Assembly (NCBI RefSeq): GCF_003285015.1
Contig: NZ_QMFB01000013.1
Location: forward strand, 127,045-191,044
Direction: 5' to 3'
Source of the DNA: Paenibacillus contaminans
Lineage (GTDB): Bacteria > Bacillota > Bacilli > Paenibacillales > NBRC-103111
DNA: 64,000 nt
The notes beneath the pieces are model-generated. The model was not told the origin of the DNA. It ran no database searches and saw nothing but the letters and a program-made list of their open reading frames with translations. Each line of letters opens with the position of its first letter. Positions within the stretch are counted from its first letter, which is position 1. The position numbers and the translations under genes were made by a program. Shown here one piece after another: positions 33,650-42,793 of the stretch.

Positions 33650-35236
33650 TTAGCTTTGCCGTCCGGACTTCCAGACGACGTCGCTTTCGGCTTGGCCGTT
33701 CACCGGCCACCAGTGGAAGCCGTCCTCCTCAAGCAGCTTGTCCGCCGCTTCGGGTCCCCAGGAGCCGGCCGGATACAACTGCAAATCGCTGTCGTTCTGC
33801 GACCACGCCGCTGCGATCCGGTCGACGAACTGCCAGGCGGATGCGACTTCGTCCCACCGCGTAAAATACGTCGAATCGCCGCGCGCCGCGTCGAATAACA
33901 GACGCTCGTAGGCTTCCGGCGTATTCAAGCCGACTTGATTGCTTTGGCAAAAGTCCATCGCAACCGGCAAAATCGTCCCCTCGGAGCCCGGCTCCTTGGC
34001 ATTGATTTTAATGTAGATGCCTTCCATCGGATTGACGCGGAAGACAAGCAGATTAGGCTGAAGCTTGCCCTTCTTGGCCAAATAAACATTGTCCGGCATG
34101 CTCTTGAACTCAACGACGACCTCGGTTGATTTAACCGGCATCCGCTTGCCCGTACGAACATAAAACGGCACGCCGGCCCAGCGGAAATTATCGACCAGCA
34201 CCTTCGCGGCAACGTAGGTTTCCGTTTTGGATTCGGGATTGACCGAATCCTCAGCCCGGTATGCCGGCTTCAGCTCGCCCTTCACTTCGCCTTCGGCATA
34301 TTGGCCGCGGATGACGTGAGCGCGAACATCCTCCGGCGATTCGTACAGCCGCAAGCTCCGGAGCACCTTAACCTTCTCGTCGCGGATATCCTCGGGATGC
34401 AGCCGGCTCGGCGGTTCCATCGCCATCATAGTGACCATCTGCAGCATATGGTTCTGAGCCATGTCGCGCAGGGCGCCCGCATTGTCGTAATAGCCGCCGC
34501 GTTCCTCGACGCCGACCGTTTCGCTCAGCGTGATTTGAATGTTGGCGATATATTTATTATTCCACAGCGGCTCGAAAAAGGCATTCGCAAAACGGACGAC
34601 CTCGATGTTCTGCACCATTTCCTTGCCGAGATAGTGGTCGATCCGGTAAATATCTTCCTCGTTAAACACTTTGCGGATTTCCGTATTGAGATTCTCCGCC
34701 GAAGGAAGATCGTAGCCGAACGGCTTCTCGATGACGAGCCTGTGCCAGCCGCGCGTCTCCAGCAGTCCGCCGTCGCGGAGATGATGCGCCACGCTGCCGA
34801 ATAATTCCGGTGCAAGCGCCAAATAAAACAAGCGGTTTCCGGCGATGCCGAACTGCCCCTCGACGCGCTCCGCCGTTTTTTTCAGCTCGAGGAACGCATC
34901 TACATTCGTAATATCGAGCGGCATGTACTCGAAATGAGAGGCAAAATTTTGCCACTCCTCATCCTCTTTAGACGCCTTATGCCGTGCAAACTGATCGATC
35001 GATTGGTATACATCCTCGCGGAATTGCTCGTTCGTGCGGGGACGCCGCGCCAAACCGATCACGGCAAATCTCTCCGAAAGCTTGCCTTCGCAGAACAAGC
35101 TGTAAATCGCCGGAAAAAGCTTGCGGCGCGCCAAATCGCCGGTTGCTCCGAATATGAAAAAGACGGCTCCCGTTTCCTTCATATTGTCGGTGAGCTTTAT
35201 TTTCGAATCGTTTACTTCCACGTTGGTTGGGTACAC
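33650..35236 (-). CDS. zwf: Glucose-6-phosphate 1-dehydrogenase
   Basis: The 528-residue enzyme has the nucleotide-binding motif IFGATGDLARRKLFP and the substrate-site motif RIDHYLGKEMVQNI with its catalytic His. The C-terminal ASAWQFVDRI...YPAGSWGP is typical. It makes 6-phosphogluconolactone and NADPH at the head of the pentose phosphate pathway. The start is uncertain: GTG 35236 gives an 18-residue extension before MKETGAVFFIF (ATG 35182), and neither has a strong ribosome site. CTAATGCATTAG, a perfect 12-bp palindrome, lies at 35284-35295 upstream. Confidence 0.95.
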   Translation of the reverse strand: MYPTNVEVNDSKIKLTDNMKETGAVFFIFGATGDLARRKLFPAIYSLFCEGKLSERFAVIGLARRPRTNEQFREDVYQSIDQFARHKASKEDEEWQNFASHFEYMPLDITNVDAFLELKKTAERVEGQFGIAGNRLFYLALAPELFGSVAHHLRDGGLLETRGWHRLVIEKPFGYDLPSAENLNTEIRKVFNEEDIYRIDHYLGKEMVQNIEVVRFANAFFEPLWNNKYIANIQITLSETVGVEERGGYYDNAGALRDMAQNHMLQMVTMMAMEPPSRLHPEDIRDEKVKVLRSLRLYESPEDVRAHVIRGQYAEGEVKGELKPAYRAEDSVNPESKTETYVAAKVLVDNFRWAGVPFYVRTGKRMPVKSTEVVVEFKSMPDNVYLAKKGKLQPNLLVFRVNPMEGIYIKINAKEPGSEGTILPVAMDFCQSNQVGLNTPEAYERLLFDAARGDSTYFTRWDEVASAWQFVDRIAAAWSQNDSDLQLYPAGSWGPEAADKLLEEDGFHWWPVNGQAESDVVWKSGRQS

Positions 35237-35349
35237 TGTCGCACCATACTTTCTATAACATAATGACTCTGGCCTCGGCCATTCTAATGCATTAGTTTAC
35301 CACAATCTTGATAAACGCGCCATTGTGAACGACAGCATTCGACATTCGC

Positions 35350-36129
35350 TCAATATTCGGTCGTAATCACCGGCGTTCCGATCGTTAACCGCCACCGTCC
35401 GTCTTGCGACTGCTTGTGCAGAGCCGCCTGCAGCGATACGCGGTACATGCCGCTGCGCACGCTTCCTTTCAGCTTTTTGGACGAAAAGGTTACGCTCACC
35501 GTTCCGTTATCCGTATATCTCTCCAGCTCCTTGCCGTGAAAATATTGGCCGATCCGCTTGAGCAGCACGTCCGTCTTCTCGCCGGACCCGAGCGCTTTCT
35601 CGCTGACGAGGCCTTGCACCGCGATGTTCCATTTGCCGTGCAAGCCGTTCTCCAGAAGCATTTCCGAAACTTGCCGCTGCCATTCCGCCAGCGCCTCGCC
35701 GTCCAAGCGATCGGCCTTCAGCTCCCGCTTGACGACCGCATACCCTTGCTTCCCTTCGCCGGTGTCGAAAAGCACAAGCGAAATGCTCCCCCCGCCGTAC
35801 GGCAAAATTGTGCTCGCCCGATACATCGCTTTATCCGTTCCCCCGTCTCCGCTCCCCGCAGCCGCTCCTGCCGGAGCCGTCTCTTCCTTCAAGTCGAGCA
35901 GACGAGACAGTCTTTTGCCTGCCGTCAGCCAGCCCTCCGCCTGAACATCCGCATCCAGCTCGCCGCCGAAGCGAATCGTCACATCCTTCGCGCCTTCCAT
36001 CTGTTCTTCCGCATATCCGGCAACCGCCAGCATGTCCTTGCCGTTCTCGGCCCCCGCTTGTCCGATCAGCCCGCCTGCGACAATCGCCGCGATCAGACAA
36101 AGCACGGCGGCGTACAGCCATTTTTCCAT
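35350..36129 (-). CDS. YwmB-family (TATA-box-binding-like fold) exported protein
   Basis: The 259-residue protein has an N-terminal signal/anchor helix (about 4-24) followed by a domain of YwmB type (EEQMEGAKDVTIRFGGELDADVQ; RYTDNGTVSVTFSSKKLKGSV). A low-complexity Ala/Gly insert (PAGAAAGSGDGG) lies near residue 92. The family is found in Bacillales; function is unknown. ATG 36129 is chosen for its GGAGGT site. It lies 113 bp upstream of zwf on the same strand, but co-transcription is unproven. Confidence 0.78.
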   Translation of the reverse strand: MEKWLYAAVLCLIAAIVAGGLIGQAGAENGKDMLAVAGYAEEQMEGAKDVTIRFGGELDADVQAEGWLTAGKRLSRLLDLKEETAPAGAAAGSGDGGTDKAMYRASTILPYGGGSISLVLFDTGEGKQGYAVVKRELKADRLDGEALAEWQRQVSEMLLENGLHGKWNIAVQGLVSEKALGSGEKTDVLLKRIGQYFHGKELERYTDNGTVSVTFSSKKLKGSVRSGMYRVSLQAALHKQSQDGRWRLTIGTPVITTEY

Positions 36130-36318
36130 GCCATACCTCCGTTCCTGCAAAGAATTCCTTTTCACGCGCCATATTCGAAATTCCGTTCCCTCTATCTCCG
36201 AACACGCTCGGGCCTATGCTTGCAAAATATAATAAGCCGGTACCCAAGACATTCGTCTATGCCGAAACGCCTACGGTTGAATAACATATATCGTAGATGA
36301 TCATGCGGAGGTGTGGGC

Positions 36319-36669
36319 ATGCACTTGGTTCATCCGATAAACGAAGAACATTGCAAGCTATTCGTCGGCCGGGCGGTTTGCGTCGTCAAGAACGACGGAA
36401 GCCGTCATATCGGCATATTAAGCGGTCTAGAGAAGGGCCGCCTTGTTTTGAACGATCGTCCGGGAGCCGCAGGAATCGATGATGAAGATGCCGGCAAAAC
36501 ATCCATTAAGAAAAACAAAACAAAAAGCAAAAACAAAAGCGAAAAAGCTGAAGTATCGGCTAGTCAACTTCCGCCGAGTCCTTACCGCCCCGTTCCTTTC
36601 CGCCCTTACGGAGAACGCGTGGCCGTCGATCTATCGTCAGTGGCATTATTGTTTCCGGTATTTTTGTAG
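36319..36669 (+). CDS. Small hypothetical protein with LSm-like N-terminus
   Basis: The 116-residue protein starts at ATG 36319, 6-8 bases after GGAGGTG. Residues 12-45 (LFVGRAVCVVKNDGSRHIGILSGLEKGRLVLND) have the spacing of an Sm/LSm beta-barrel half. A Lys/Asn/Ser-rich linker (about 60-78) and a C-terminal PYRPVPFRPYGERVAVDLSSVALLFPVFL segment follow, the last hydrophobic. I do not recognise a named family; the Sm comparison is by eye. Confidence 0.65.
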   Translation: MHLVHPINEEHCKLFVGRAVCVVKNDGSRHIGILSGLEKGRLVLNDRPGAAGIDDEDAGKTSIKKNKTKSKNKSEKAEVSASQLPPSPYRPVPFRPYGERVAVDLSSVALLFPVFL

Positions 36670-36686
36670 AAGGGCTTTACACAAAC

Positions 36687-36721
36687 AAAACCAGGGCAGC
36701 GCCGGCTGTGTCCCTGGTTTT
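36687..36721. terminator. Bidirectional terminator
   Basis: AAAACCAGGG(C) / (T)CCCTGGTTTT between the convergent small gene (ends 36669) and acetyltransferase (ends 36753). Confidence 0.85.
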
Positions 36722-36752
36722 ATGTGTTTTGTCTCTCATGCTGCGGCGGACA

Positions 36753-37196
36753 TCATAACGGCTTTTCAAGTAAATAACATTGATATTCCGGTACGAACGA
36801 ATTCGTCGCATAGCCGATACGCTCATAAAAGCGTTTGGCTTTATCGTTGCTCTCGTCAACGTACAGCTGCGCGCGCGTGCAGCCTGTTTGCCTGCCGTAG
36901 GTTTCCCCCACGGCCATGAGCGCGCTCCCCCATCCATTGCCTTGAAAATCCCGCTCGACGGCAAGCATTTCAACGCGAAGCACGCGCTGCGCGCTTGAAA
37001 CGCTGACGAAGCCGATCGGCATTTTGCCTCCGCGGTGCTCGCCGACATACACCTTGCTGCGGTCCAGCATTTTCTCGACGTCTTTCCTGCCGATTTGCAA
37101 GGTCGGGAAAACCGCCTTGGCGTAAGGTACAAGCTCGCGTTCAATGAGTCGATACAGATGCGGATCATCTAGACTCGGCATCCTTAAGCGGATCAT
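36753..37196 (-). CDS. GNAT-family N-acetyltransferase
   Basis: The 147-residue protein has the acetyl-CoA-binding motif A in VEMLAVERDFQGNGWGSALM (Q/R-x-x-G-x-G/A type) and the C-terminal DESNDKAKRFYERIGY of motif B. Substrate unknown. ATG 37196 is used because AAGGAG lies 8-9 bases upstream; GTG 37205 overlaps that site. Confidence 0.87.
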   Translation of the reverse strand: MIRLRMPSLDDPHLYRLIERELVPYAKAVFPTLQIGRKDVEKMLDRSKVYVGEHRGGKMPIGFVSVSSAQRVLRVEMLAVERDFQGNGWGSALMAVGETYGRQTGCTRAQLYVDESNDKAKRFYERIGYATNSFVPEYQCYLLEKPL

Positions 37197-37475
37197 CCCG
37201 ATCACTCCTTACACAGGTACGGTTGTGCGTTTCGCTTGCTTGCAGCACCGATACCGTGTCCGTATAGTGTACGCTAAGAAGACAGCCTTCGTACCGTCAT
37301 TTGCCCGCTTGGGCCGTTCAATCGGTCGTTCGCCGCCGGAGCGCCTTCGAATGCCTTATAACAAAACAGACAGCCCCGAACAAAGCTGGCGGGGATTATC
37401 GTTGTACGATCGCTCTCCGTTCGAATGTTCCGGCTGTCGTCTAGCTGTCCTTGGACCGCAAGCTTGCCATAGCCC

Positions 37476-37562
37476 TTAATATTTTTTTCGCATCAGCCAT
37501 AGAAAAAGCGCACAAACGATCACCACAACGCCGATGACGATCCATTTAGCCGTTCCATCCAA
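37476..37562 (-). CDS. Putative 28-residue single-pass membrane protein
   Basis: A TTG start at 37562 preceded by GAGGGATAGG gives a 28-residue peptide: a short charged N-terminus (LDGTAKW), one hydrophobic helix (IVIGVVVIVCALFLWL) and a basic tail (MRKKY). The composition fits a small membrane protein. Evidence is limited to composition and a ribosome-site-like sequence. Confidence 0.4.
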   Translation of the reverse strand: MDGTAKWIVIGVVVIVCALFLWLMRKKY

Positions 37563-37671
37563 GCCCTATCCCTCATTTCCAACCGTCCGCTACATGCCGT
37601 TTCGGGCTCCTCGCTCGCATACCTTTCCCTTCCATTGTAAAACGCTTTGCGTTTCTAGTCAAAGTCCGGCG

Positions 37672-38316
37672 CTACCTGCGAGCCTTCCGCTCCATATACC
37701 ACTGGAACAGCCAAATCGTAACCCCAAGCCAGCACGCGCTTGCCAAATACCCGCCCAGTACGTCGCTTGGATAATGCACGCCCAAATAAATGCGGCTGAT
37801 CCCGATCAGCAGCGTCATCGCAATCGCCAATACAATGACGACCGTGCGGGCCGTGCGCGTTCTAAGATGACGCCACAGTAAAAATGCGAGTATTCCGTAA
37901 AAAGCGAAAGCTACCATCGAATGGCCGCTTGGAAAGCTGTAGCCGACCTCTTCGACGAGCCTGTGCTCGACCGGCCGGTCGCGTTCGAACAAGTTTTTCA
38001 GCAAATCATTCCAAATTTTTGTTCCGAGCACGGCAACGACGAACAGCACGAGCTCCATCCGGTGCTTCAGCACCGTAAACAAAAATATCATGATCAATAA
38101 GGACAACACGACCATCGGTACCGTCGTGCCGATATACGATATGCCTTTCATGAATGGCGTAAGCGCTTCCGATTCGAGACCTTGTACATGTCCGATCAAG
38201 CTCTTGTCAAAGCCGCTCAACCCTCTGTTAAAGGTCAACAAGGCCACAATAATAAAGCAAACTGCTCCGAGCAGCCCGAAATACAGGGCATAACGCGTCC
38301 TGCCGATGTTCGTCAT
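37672..38316 (-). CDS. PAP2-superfamily membrane phosphatase
   Basis: The 214-residue protein has about six helices and the three PAP2 motifs: K-x6-RP in KNLFERDRP, PSGHS with its catalytic His, and SRIYLGVHYPSDVLGG. It probably dephosphorylates a lipid phosphate such as undecaprenyl pyrophosphate or phosphatidate on the outer membrane face. ATG 38316 has AAAGGTGAGG upstream; ATG 38322 overlaps that site. Confidence 0.9.
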   Translation of the reverse strand: MTNIGRTRYALYFGLLGAVCFIIVALLTFNRGLSGFDKSLIGHVQGLESEALTPFMKGISYIGTTVPMVVLSLLIMIFLFTVLKHRMELVLFVVAVLGTKIWNDLLKNLFERDRPVEHRLVEEVGYSFPSGHSMVAFAFYGILAFLLWRHLRTRTARTVVIVLAIAMTLLIGISRIYLGVHYPSDVLGGYLASACWLGVTIWLFQWYMERKARR

Positions 38317-38428
38317 TCCCATTCCTCACCTTTGCCTATGATGCCCCGTCATATTCCCGTGCCTGCGCAGCAGACGCGTCTCTGCGAAAGCTTCCTGCAT
38401 CTGCGTATAGCTAATCAAATCCAAGTTT

Positions 38429-38686
38429 TTAAATCGGCAGCATGTTTTGGCGCTCCGCCTTAGGTTTGCAAGCTTTGCACAGCCCTACAACCTGCCCCTC
38501 GGAATTGGAATAAAAGATCAGCTTGTCGGCTTTCTTCTTGCAGTACGAGCATTTTTGCGTAAGCTTTCTGTACGCGGTCAGGTTTGTCACTTTACCCTTC
38601 CGGCCGCCGCGCTTGCGTATTTGCACATATGTAAGACCGGCCGCTGCGGCGGCGGCAGCCAGCCCTCCGTATATCCATGCTTCCAT
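38429..38686 (-). CDS. Small membrane-anchored zinc-ribbon-like protein
   Basis: The 85-residue protein has one N-terminal helix (about 3-20), a basic segment (IRKRGGRKGK) and a four-cysteine motif CSYCKKKAD...GLCKAC, consistent with a zinc ribbon. ATG 38686 has GAGGAG 9 bases upstream. The gene stands alone between the PAP2 and LiaR genes; function unknown. Confidence 0.68.
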   Translation of the reverse strand: MEAWIYGGLAAAAAAAGLTYVQIRKRGGRKGKVTNLTAYRKLTQKCSYCKKKADKLIFYSNSEGQVVGLCKACKPKAERQNMLPI

Positions 38687-38803
38687 AGCAGACATCTCCT
38701 CACTCCCTAAGGATTAACGCCTGCCGATATCTATTATGCCGGCGTTAACCGCAGGTTTTAGAGCCGCATCCATGATTTTTCCGATAGACAACATCGAAAG
38801 CAG

Positions 38804-39448
38804 CTATTCCGCCAAGCCGTTCTTGAAGGCGTAAATGGCTGCTTGCGTACGATCCTCAACACCCAGCTTGGCGAGGATGTTCGTTACATGAAACTTGACC
38901 GTCTTAACCCCGATAAACAGGTCGTCGGCTACGTCCTGATTCGACTTCCCGCGGGCAATCAGACGAAGCACCTCCATCTCGCGCTCGGTCAAATCCTCAT
39001 GCGGCAGCGCCTCCTGCTTGGGCTGGCGGAACCGGTTCATCATTTTCGTCGCAACTTGGGCTTCCAGCACAGGCTGTCCTTTCGCCGCCGAACGAATGGC
39101 TTGCGCGATCTCGCTTGCCCGCGAGGTTTTAAGCAAATAGCTGAATGCCCCGGCTTCGATGACAGGGTACATTTTCTCATCGTCAAGAAAGCTGGTGAGC
39201 ACGATGACCTTGCAGTCGGGATGCTGCTGAAGCAGGCGCCGCGTCGTCTCGATCCCGTCCATGCCGTCCATCACAAGATCCATCAGCACAACGTCCGGTC
39301 TGTATTCCAGCGCCAGCTTTATGCCTTCCGCGCCGCTCCCCGCTTCGCCCACCACCTCGATGCCGTCTTCCGTTCCGAGTACGGCGGCAAGCCCGATCCG
39401 CACCATCTCATGATCGTCTACCAAAAGCACCTTAATCGGCGTATCCAT
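38804..39448 (-). CDS. liaR: LuxR/NarL-family response regulator, LiaR-like
   Basis: The 214-residue regulator has a receiver domain (VLLVDDHEMVRIGL; phospho-Asp in VVLMDLVMDG) and a C-terminal LuxR-type helix-turn-helix (LTEREMEVLRLIARGKSNQDVADDL). Its place after a LiaS-like kinase and LiaF-like protein identifies it as the output of a Lia cell-envelope stress system. The symbol is assigned by family and context. Confidence 0.88.
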   Translation of the reverse strand: MDTPIKVLLVDDHEMVRIGLAAVLGTEDGIEVVGEAGSGAEGIKLALEYRPDVVLMDLVMDGMDGIETTRRLLQQHPDCKVIVLTSFLDDEKMYPVIEAGAFSYLLKTSRASEIAQAIRSAAKGQPVLEAQVATKMMNRFRQPKQEALPHEDLTEREMEVLRLIARGKSNQDVADDLFIGVKTVKFHVTNILAKLGVEDRTQAAIYAFKNGLAE

Positions 39449-39484
39449 CAGCTTGTACATCTCCCTTCCGGTATTATGAGCATT

Positions 39485-40573
39485 TTAATCGGCTGCACCT
39501 GCATGCTCCGGGACGGGAGCCTGTTCCCCGGCCGTAACCTGGACGGTAATCGGAATTCTGATGTCGATTCTCGTCCCTTTGTCCGGAGCGGTAACCAAGT
39601 TGATCGAGCCGCCGATTTCATTCACCCGTTCCTTCATCGATACGAGCCCGTATGAAGCATGCTTCTGGGCGTCCAGCTCGAAGCCTACCCCGTTGTCGCG
39701 AATTACGAGCCGCACCGCATCGGACGCAGGACGTACAAGCCGGATTTCCAGCTTCGACGCCTTGGAATGCCGCAGCGCATTCGACAGCGCTTCTTGCACG
39801 ATCCGGAACAGATGATCCTCGATTCCTTTGGCAAGCTGGATCGCCTCGTCCATTTCCCAGTCAATCTCAATCGGCACCTTCGCTTGAAGCTCCTGCAGCA
39901 GCTCGAGCAGCGCTTGGGCAAGACGCTTGCCCTCAAGGTGAACGGGCCGCAAGTGCAAAAGAAGCGCACGCATCTCCGATTGGGCGACCGCGGACATTTC
40001 CTCGATCAGCTGAATTTGCCGCTTGGCTTTATCAAAATCCTTCTCCAGCGTCCGGGCCACCGCCGTTGCCGTCATCGAGATGGCAAAAAGCTGCTGGCTG
40101 ACCGCATCGTGCAAATCCCGCGCCAGCCGCTGCCTTTCTTCGATTACCGCAGAATAGCGCGCCTTCTCGGCAAGCTGCGCGTTATCGTTCGACAGCCTCT
40201 GTAGCGAATTGATTTGCTCCTCCCATTTTTGACTGATGCGCCCAAGCTGCTCGCCCAGCCTTCCGATCTCGTCCTCGCCGAGAGGCGGAATCGTCCGCGA
40301 CAAATTTCCCTTCTCCAAGTATAACATCGCTTCGCGCAATTGATCGAGTCTGCGGATCACCCTGTTCGTATACCAGTAGCCGAACGCGGCACCGGCCGTT
40401 ACCACGATGCCGATCAGCATCAGACTTATTTTAACCCCGACCTGCCACGTCTCGAACGGACGCAAAAATCCGCCGGAGGATAAAATGTATATGACGACGC
40501 CAAATAAAAAAAGGCAGAGAAGTATGGACTCTCCCATGTTGCGCCAAATCATATTGGTCAGCTTGCGGTTCAT
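39485..40573 (-). CDS. liaS: Sensor histidine kinase, LiaS-like
   Basis: The 362-residue kinase has two closely spaced N-terminal transmembrane helices (about 14-32 and 46-68) with almost no outside loop, then HAMP, HisKA_3 (ARDLHDAVSQQLFAI, phospho-His) and HATPase (DNGVGFELD). Such intramembrane-sensing kinases detect envelope stress through LiaF. GGAAGGAG precedes ATG 40573. It is 36 bp upstream of liaR and separated from liaF by 207 bp. Confidence 0.9.
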   Translation of the reverse strand: MNRKLTNMIWRNMGESILLCLFLFGVVIYILSSGGFLRPFETWQVGVKISLMLIGIVVTAGAAFGYWYTNRVIRRLDQLREAMLYLEKGNLSRTIPPLGEDEIGRLGEQLGRISQKWEEQINSLQRLSNDNAQLAEKARYSAVIEERQRLARDLHDAVSQQLFAISMTATAVARTLEKDFDKAKRQIQLIEEMSAVAQSEMRALLLHLRPVHLEGKRLAQALLELLQELQAKVPIEIDWEMDEAIQLAKGIEDHLFRIVQEALSNALRHSKASKLEIRLVRPASDAVRLVIRDNGVGFELDAQKHASYGLVSMKERVNEIGGSINLVTAPDKGTRIDIRIPITVQVTAGEQAPVPEHAGAAD

Positions 40574-40780
40574 CCCTGTCTCTCCTTCCCGGCCGATCTA
40601 AATTCTCTATGTTCCCGGGTATAAACAAATACCCGAATATATTCGACGTTACAGCCCCGCAAAGCGGCCAAAATCCCGAAATCCGGCACCGGATGCCGAG
40701 CTCGGGCTTTATCGTAAGCTACGGGACGGATGCATGATCCGTATGCCGTTCGACGGCGGCGAAAGCTTTGCGGGACTGGC

Positions 40781-41440
40781 TTACATCACTTTTATGTCTA
40801 CATCTCCTACGATATAGGAGACGATCAGTTTCACTTTTTGTTCGCTGGTCTCATAATTCGGGGACTGCCAAGCCACTTTGTTCAGCAGGCCGGCTTCCTT
40901 CTCCCGCGCTACATCGACTTGCCCGAACATAAGCGAGCTCTGTACGGACACGCCCATATCTTCGGGAACCACAATATCGATATCGCCGATAATGCCTTGC
41001 AGAATAACGACCGATTCCTTCTGCTCGGGTATCGCAAGCGATAAATCCATGTTGACCTCGCCGATGATGTTCCATACGCTCATGTTTTTGAGCACCCACG
41101 GCGATTTGTCCCATTTCATGCTTTCCATCAGCTTATGCTTCTGGATGTAGGAATCATCCGGGTGCATCTTCTTGGACCGCAAATAAAAAAAGCCGAAAGA
41201 CAGCAAAATAATGGCGATGACCAGCGGAAAATTATTGCCTAAAATGATGATCGCGCCGATCGCAAGAAGAATATATCCTTTCTTCCCCGACTGCGTCACG
41301 ATATTGTGAAGCCCCAATATCATCGAGCTCAAGGCCACGACAATGTAAACGCCGAACGCCTTGTTCACGAGCAGAAAGACGCCGGCGGCGATCAAAACCA
41401 TGTAAGTATTTCGTTTGTTGTACCGTTTTGATTCGTTCAT
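40781..41440 (-). CDS. liaF: LiaF-like negative regulator
   Basis: The 219-residue protein has four predicted N-terminal helices (about 8-90) and a C-terminal LiaF domain (NIIGEVNMDLSLAIPEQKESVVILQGIIGDIDIVVPEDMGV). In Bacillus LiaF inhibits LiaS. ATG 41440 has AAGGAGGTG. A terminator-like hairpin lies between it and the upstream PspA gene. Confidence 0.88.
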   Translation of the reverse strand: MNESKRYNKRNTYMVLIAAGVFLLVNKAFGVYIVVALSSMILGLHNIVTQSGKKGYILLAIGAIIILGNNFPLVIAIILLSFGFFYLRSKKMHPDDSYIQKHKLMESMKWDKSPWVLKNMSVWNIIGEVNMDLSLAIPEQKESVVILQGIIGDIDIVVPEDMGVSVQSSLMFGQVDVAREKEAGLLNKVAWQSPNYETSEQKVKLIVSYIVGDVDIKVM

Positions 41441-41496
41441 TGCCGCACCTCCTTGTCGCAAATCGTTCGGCTTGCCTGACGTTCCAATGGGAAGAA

Positions 41497-41524
41497 AAGC
41501 CATAGAGTCGTTACCCTATGGCTT
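41497..41524 (-). terminator. Internal terminator between LiaH/PspA and LiaF genes
   Basis: Minus-strand stem AAGCCATAG / CTATGGCTT followed by TTCTTCCC. It would lower expression of the regulators relative to the effectors. Confidence 0.65.
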
Positions 41525-41592
41525 CTAACTTGGTCACTCGCTAGCATATCATAATTTTTCCTGCGCTCAAAGCGCTTTTTCAGTAAGATCGT

Positions 41593-42327
41593 TTACTCTT
41601 GTTCTTGGGAAGTTTGCGCAGCTTGCGGCTCGTTTACGCCAAGCTTGCTTTTGAGCAGTTGAAGTTGCTCGTCGACGCGCTGCTGCTTAACCGGATCGAC
41701 CGGTGCGTACGCCGTATATCCTGCGGCCGATGCATAGCTTGCGCCGGTCGGCACGTAAGGCTTGCGGGAGATTTCCGCTTCCACTTCCATTTGGATGATT
41801 TTCTCTTCCATACGGTGGAAGCCGCGTGCGGCATGGCCGGATTCGATCGTGTTCGTCGACGTCACTTGCGCCATTTGCTTCTTCGCTTTGGCCAGCTGGG
41901 CACGGGATACGAGCTCGCTGCGCTTGTTGCGCAATTTGTAGTACTCGCCTTTCATTTCGTGCAGCTGCTGCACCAATTCCTCAGCTTGCTGTTTCGATTG
42001 AAGATGCATATCGGTGTATTCGGCAACCTTCTGGTCGTGATACAGCTTCTCTTCCAGCACTTGGCGAGCGGCCTCTTCGTGACCGTTCTTGAGTGCGTTG
42101 CCCGCTTGTACTTCGCGCTCCGCCGACAGCTTGATCGACTCCTGCAGGCGCTGCTGAAGCTTGCGCTCGTTGGCGATTTGCTTGGCGACCGTTACTTCCG
42201 CTTGTGCGATTTCTTCCTCCATGTCGCGGATGTATTGGTTGAGCATAATGATCGGATCTTCCACCTTGTCCAGTACTTCGTTGATCGATGCTTTCGTCAT
42301 ATCCTTAATTCGTGTAAATACGCCCAT
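41593..42327 (-). CDS. PspA/IM30-family protein, LiaH-like
   Basis: The 244-residue protein is almost wholly alpha-helical coiled coil, starting MGVFTRIKDMTKASINEVLDKVEDP, the PspA/LiaH signature. It is predicted to oligomerise at damaged membranes. A short C-terminal extension (DEQLQLLKSKLGVNEPQAAQ) differs from Bacillus LiaH. ATG 42327 has GGGAG upstream. It is a paralogue of the 42790 gene. Confidence 0.9.
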   Translation of the reverse strand: MGVFTRIKDMTKASINEVLDKVEDPIIMLNQYIRDMEEEIAQAEVTVAKQIANERKLQQRLQESIKLSAEREVQAGNALKNGHEEAARQVLEEKLYHDQKVAEYTDMHLQSKQQAEELVQQLHEMKGEYYKLRNKRSELVSRAQLAKAKKQMAQVTSTNTIESGHAARGFHRMEEKIIQMEVEAEISRKPYVPTGASYASAAGYTAYAPVDPVKQQRVDEQLQLLKSKLGVNEPQAAQTSQEQE

Positions 42328-42331
42328 TGTT

Positions 42332-42793
42332 TTATTCTCCCTTCTCGTATTTGGCCAGTTTGGCCCGAAGTTCGTCAAGTTCTTTGCGCATTGCTTTTTG
42401 CTCGATGTCTTTCATCATTTCATCCAATTCCTGATTGGATTGGCTTGCTTTCGGCGCGGCCGACGGCTGCGGCTGATGCGCGGCTGCAGGGGCTCCGTAG
42501 CCATAGCTGCTTACCGGAGGCTGCATCGGCTGGCTGCCGTACATCGGCGGCTGCGCCGGCCCCGGACCGAACGGATTGCCGTTCGGCGGGAACATTCCCG
42601 GAAATTGCGGCTCCTTCGGAATCACTATGCTTGCGATAATGTACAGGAAGATGACGGGAGCGCCGCCCGAGAAGATCGCCGTTGCCACAACGATAAGCCG
42701 CAGCAGTGTCGGATCGACATTCAACATTTCCGCCAGTCCTCCGCACAAACCTGTCAGCTTGCTGTCCCTGCGGGAACGGTACAGTTTTCTCAT
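42332..42793 (-). CDS. PspC-domain membrane protein
   Basis: The 153-residue protein has the PspC domain (residues 3-62; LYRSRRDSKLTGLCGGLAEML) with one or two membrane helices (about 30-58). A Pro/Gly/Met-rich linker (68-115) and a coiled-coil tail follow. It overlaps the PspA stop by four bases and is 4 bp from the next PspA gene, so all three are one unit. Confidence 0.9.
   Translation of the reverse strand: MRKLYRSRRDSKLTGLCGGLAEMLNVDPTLLRLIVVATAIFSGGAPVIFLYIIASIVIPKEPQFPGMFPPNGNPFGPGPAQPPMYGSQPMQPPVSSYGYGAPAAAHQPQPSAAPKASQSNQELDEMMKDIEQKAMRKELDELRAKLAKYEKGE

Noticed and set aside
41599..42639. 346-residue plus-strand open frame
   Set aside because: Antisense to the PspA/PspC genes; its Leu/Phe/His-rich translation mirrors their coiled-coil codons.
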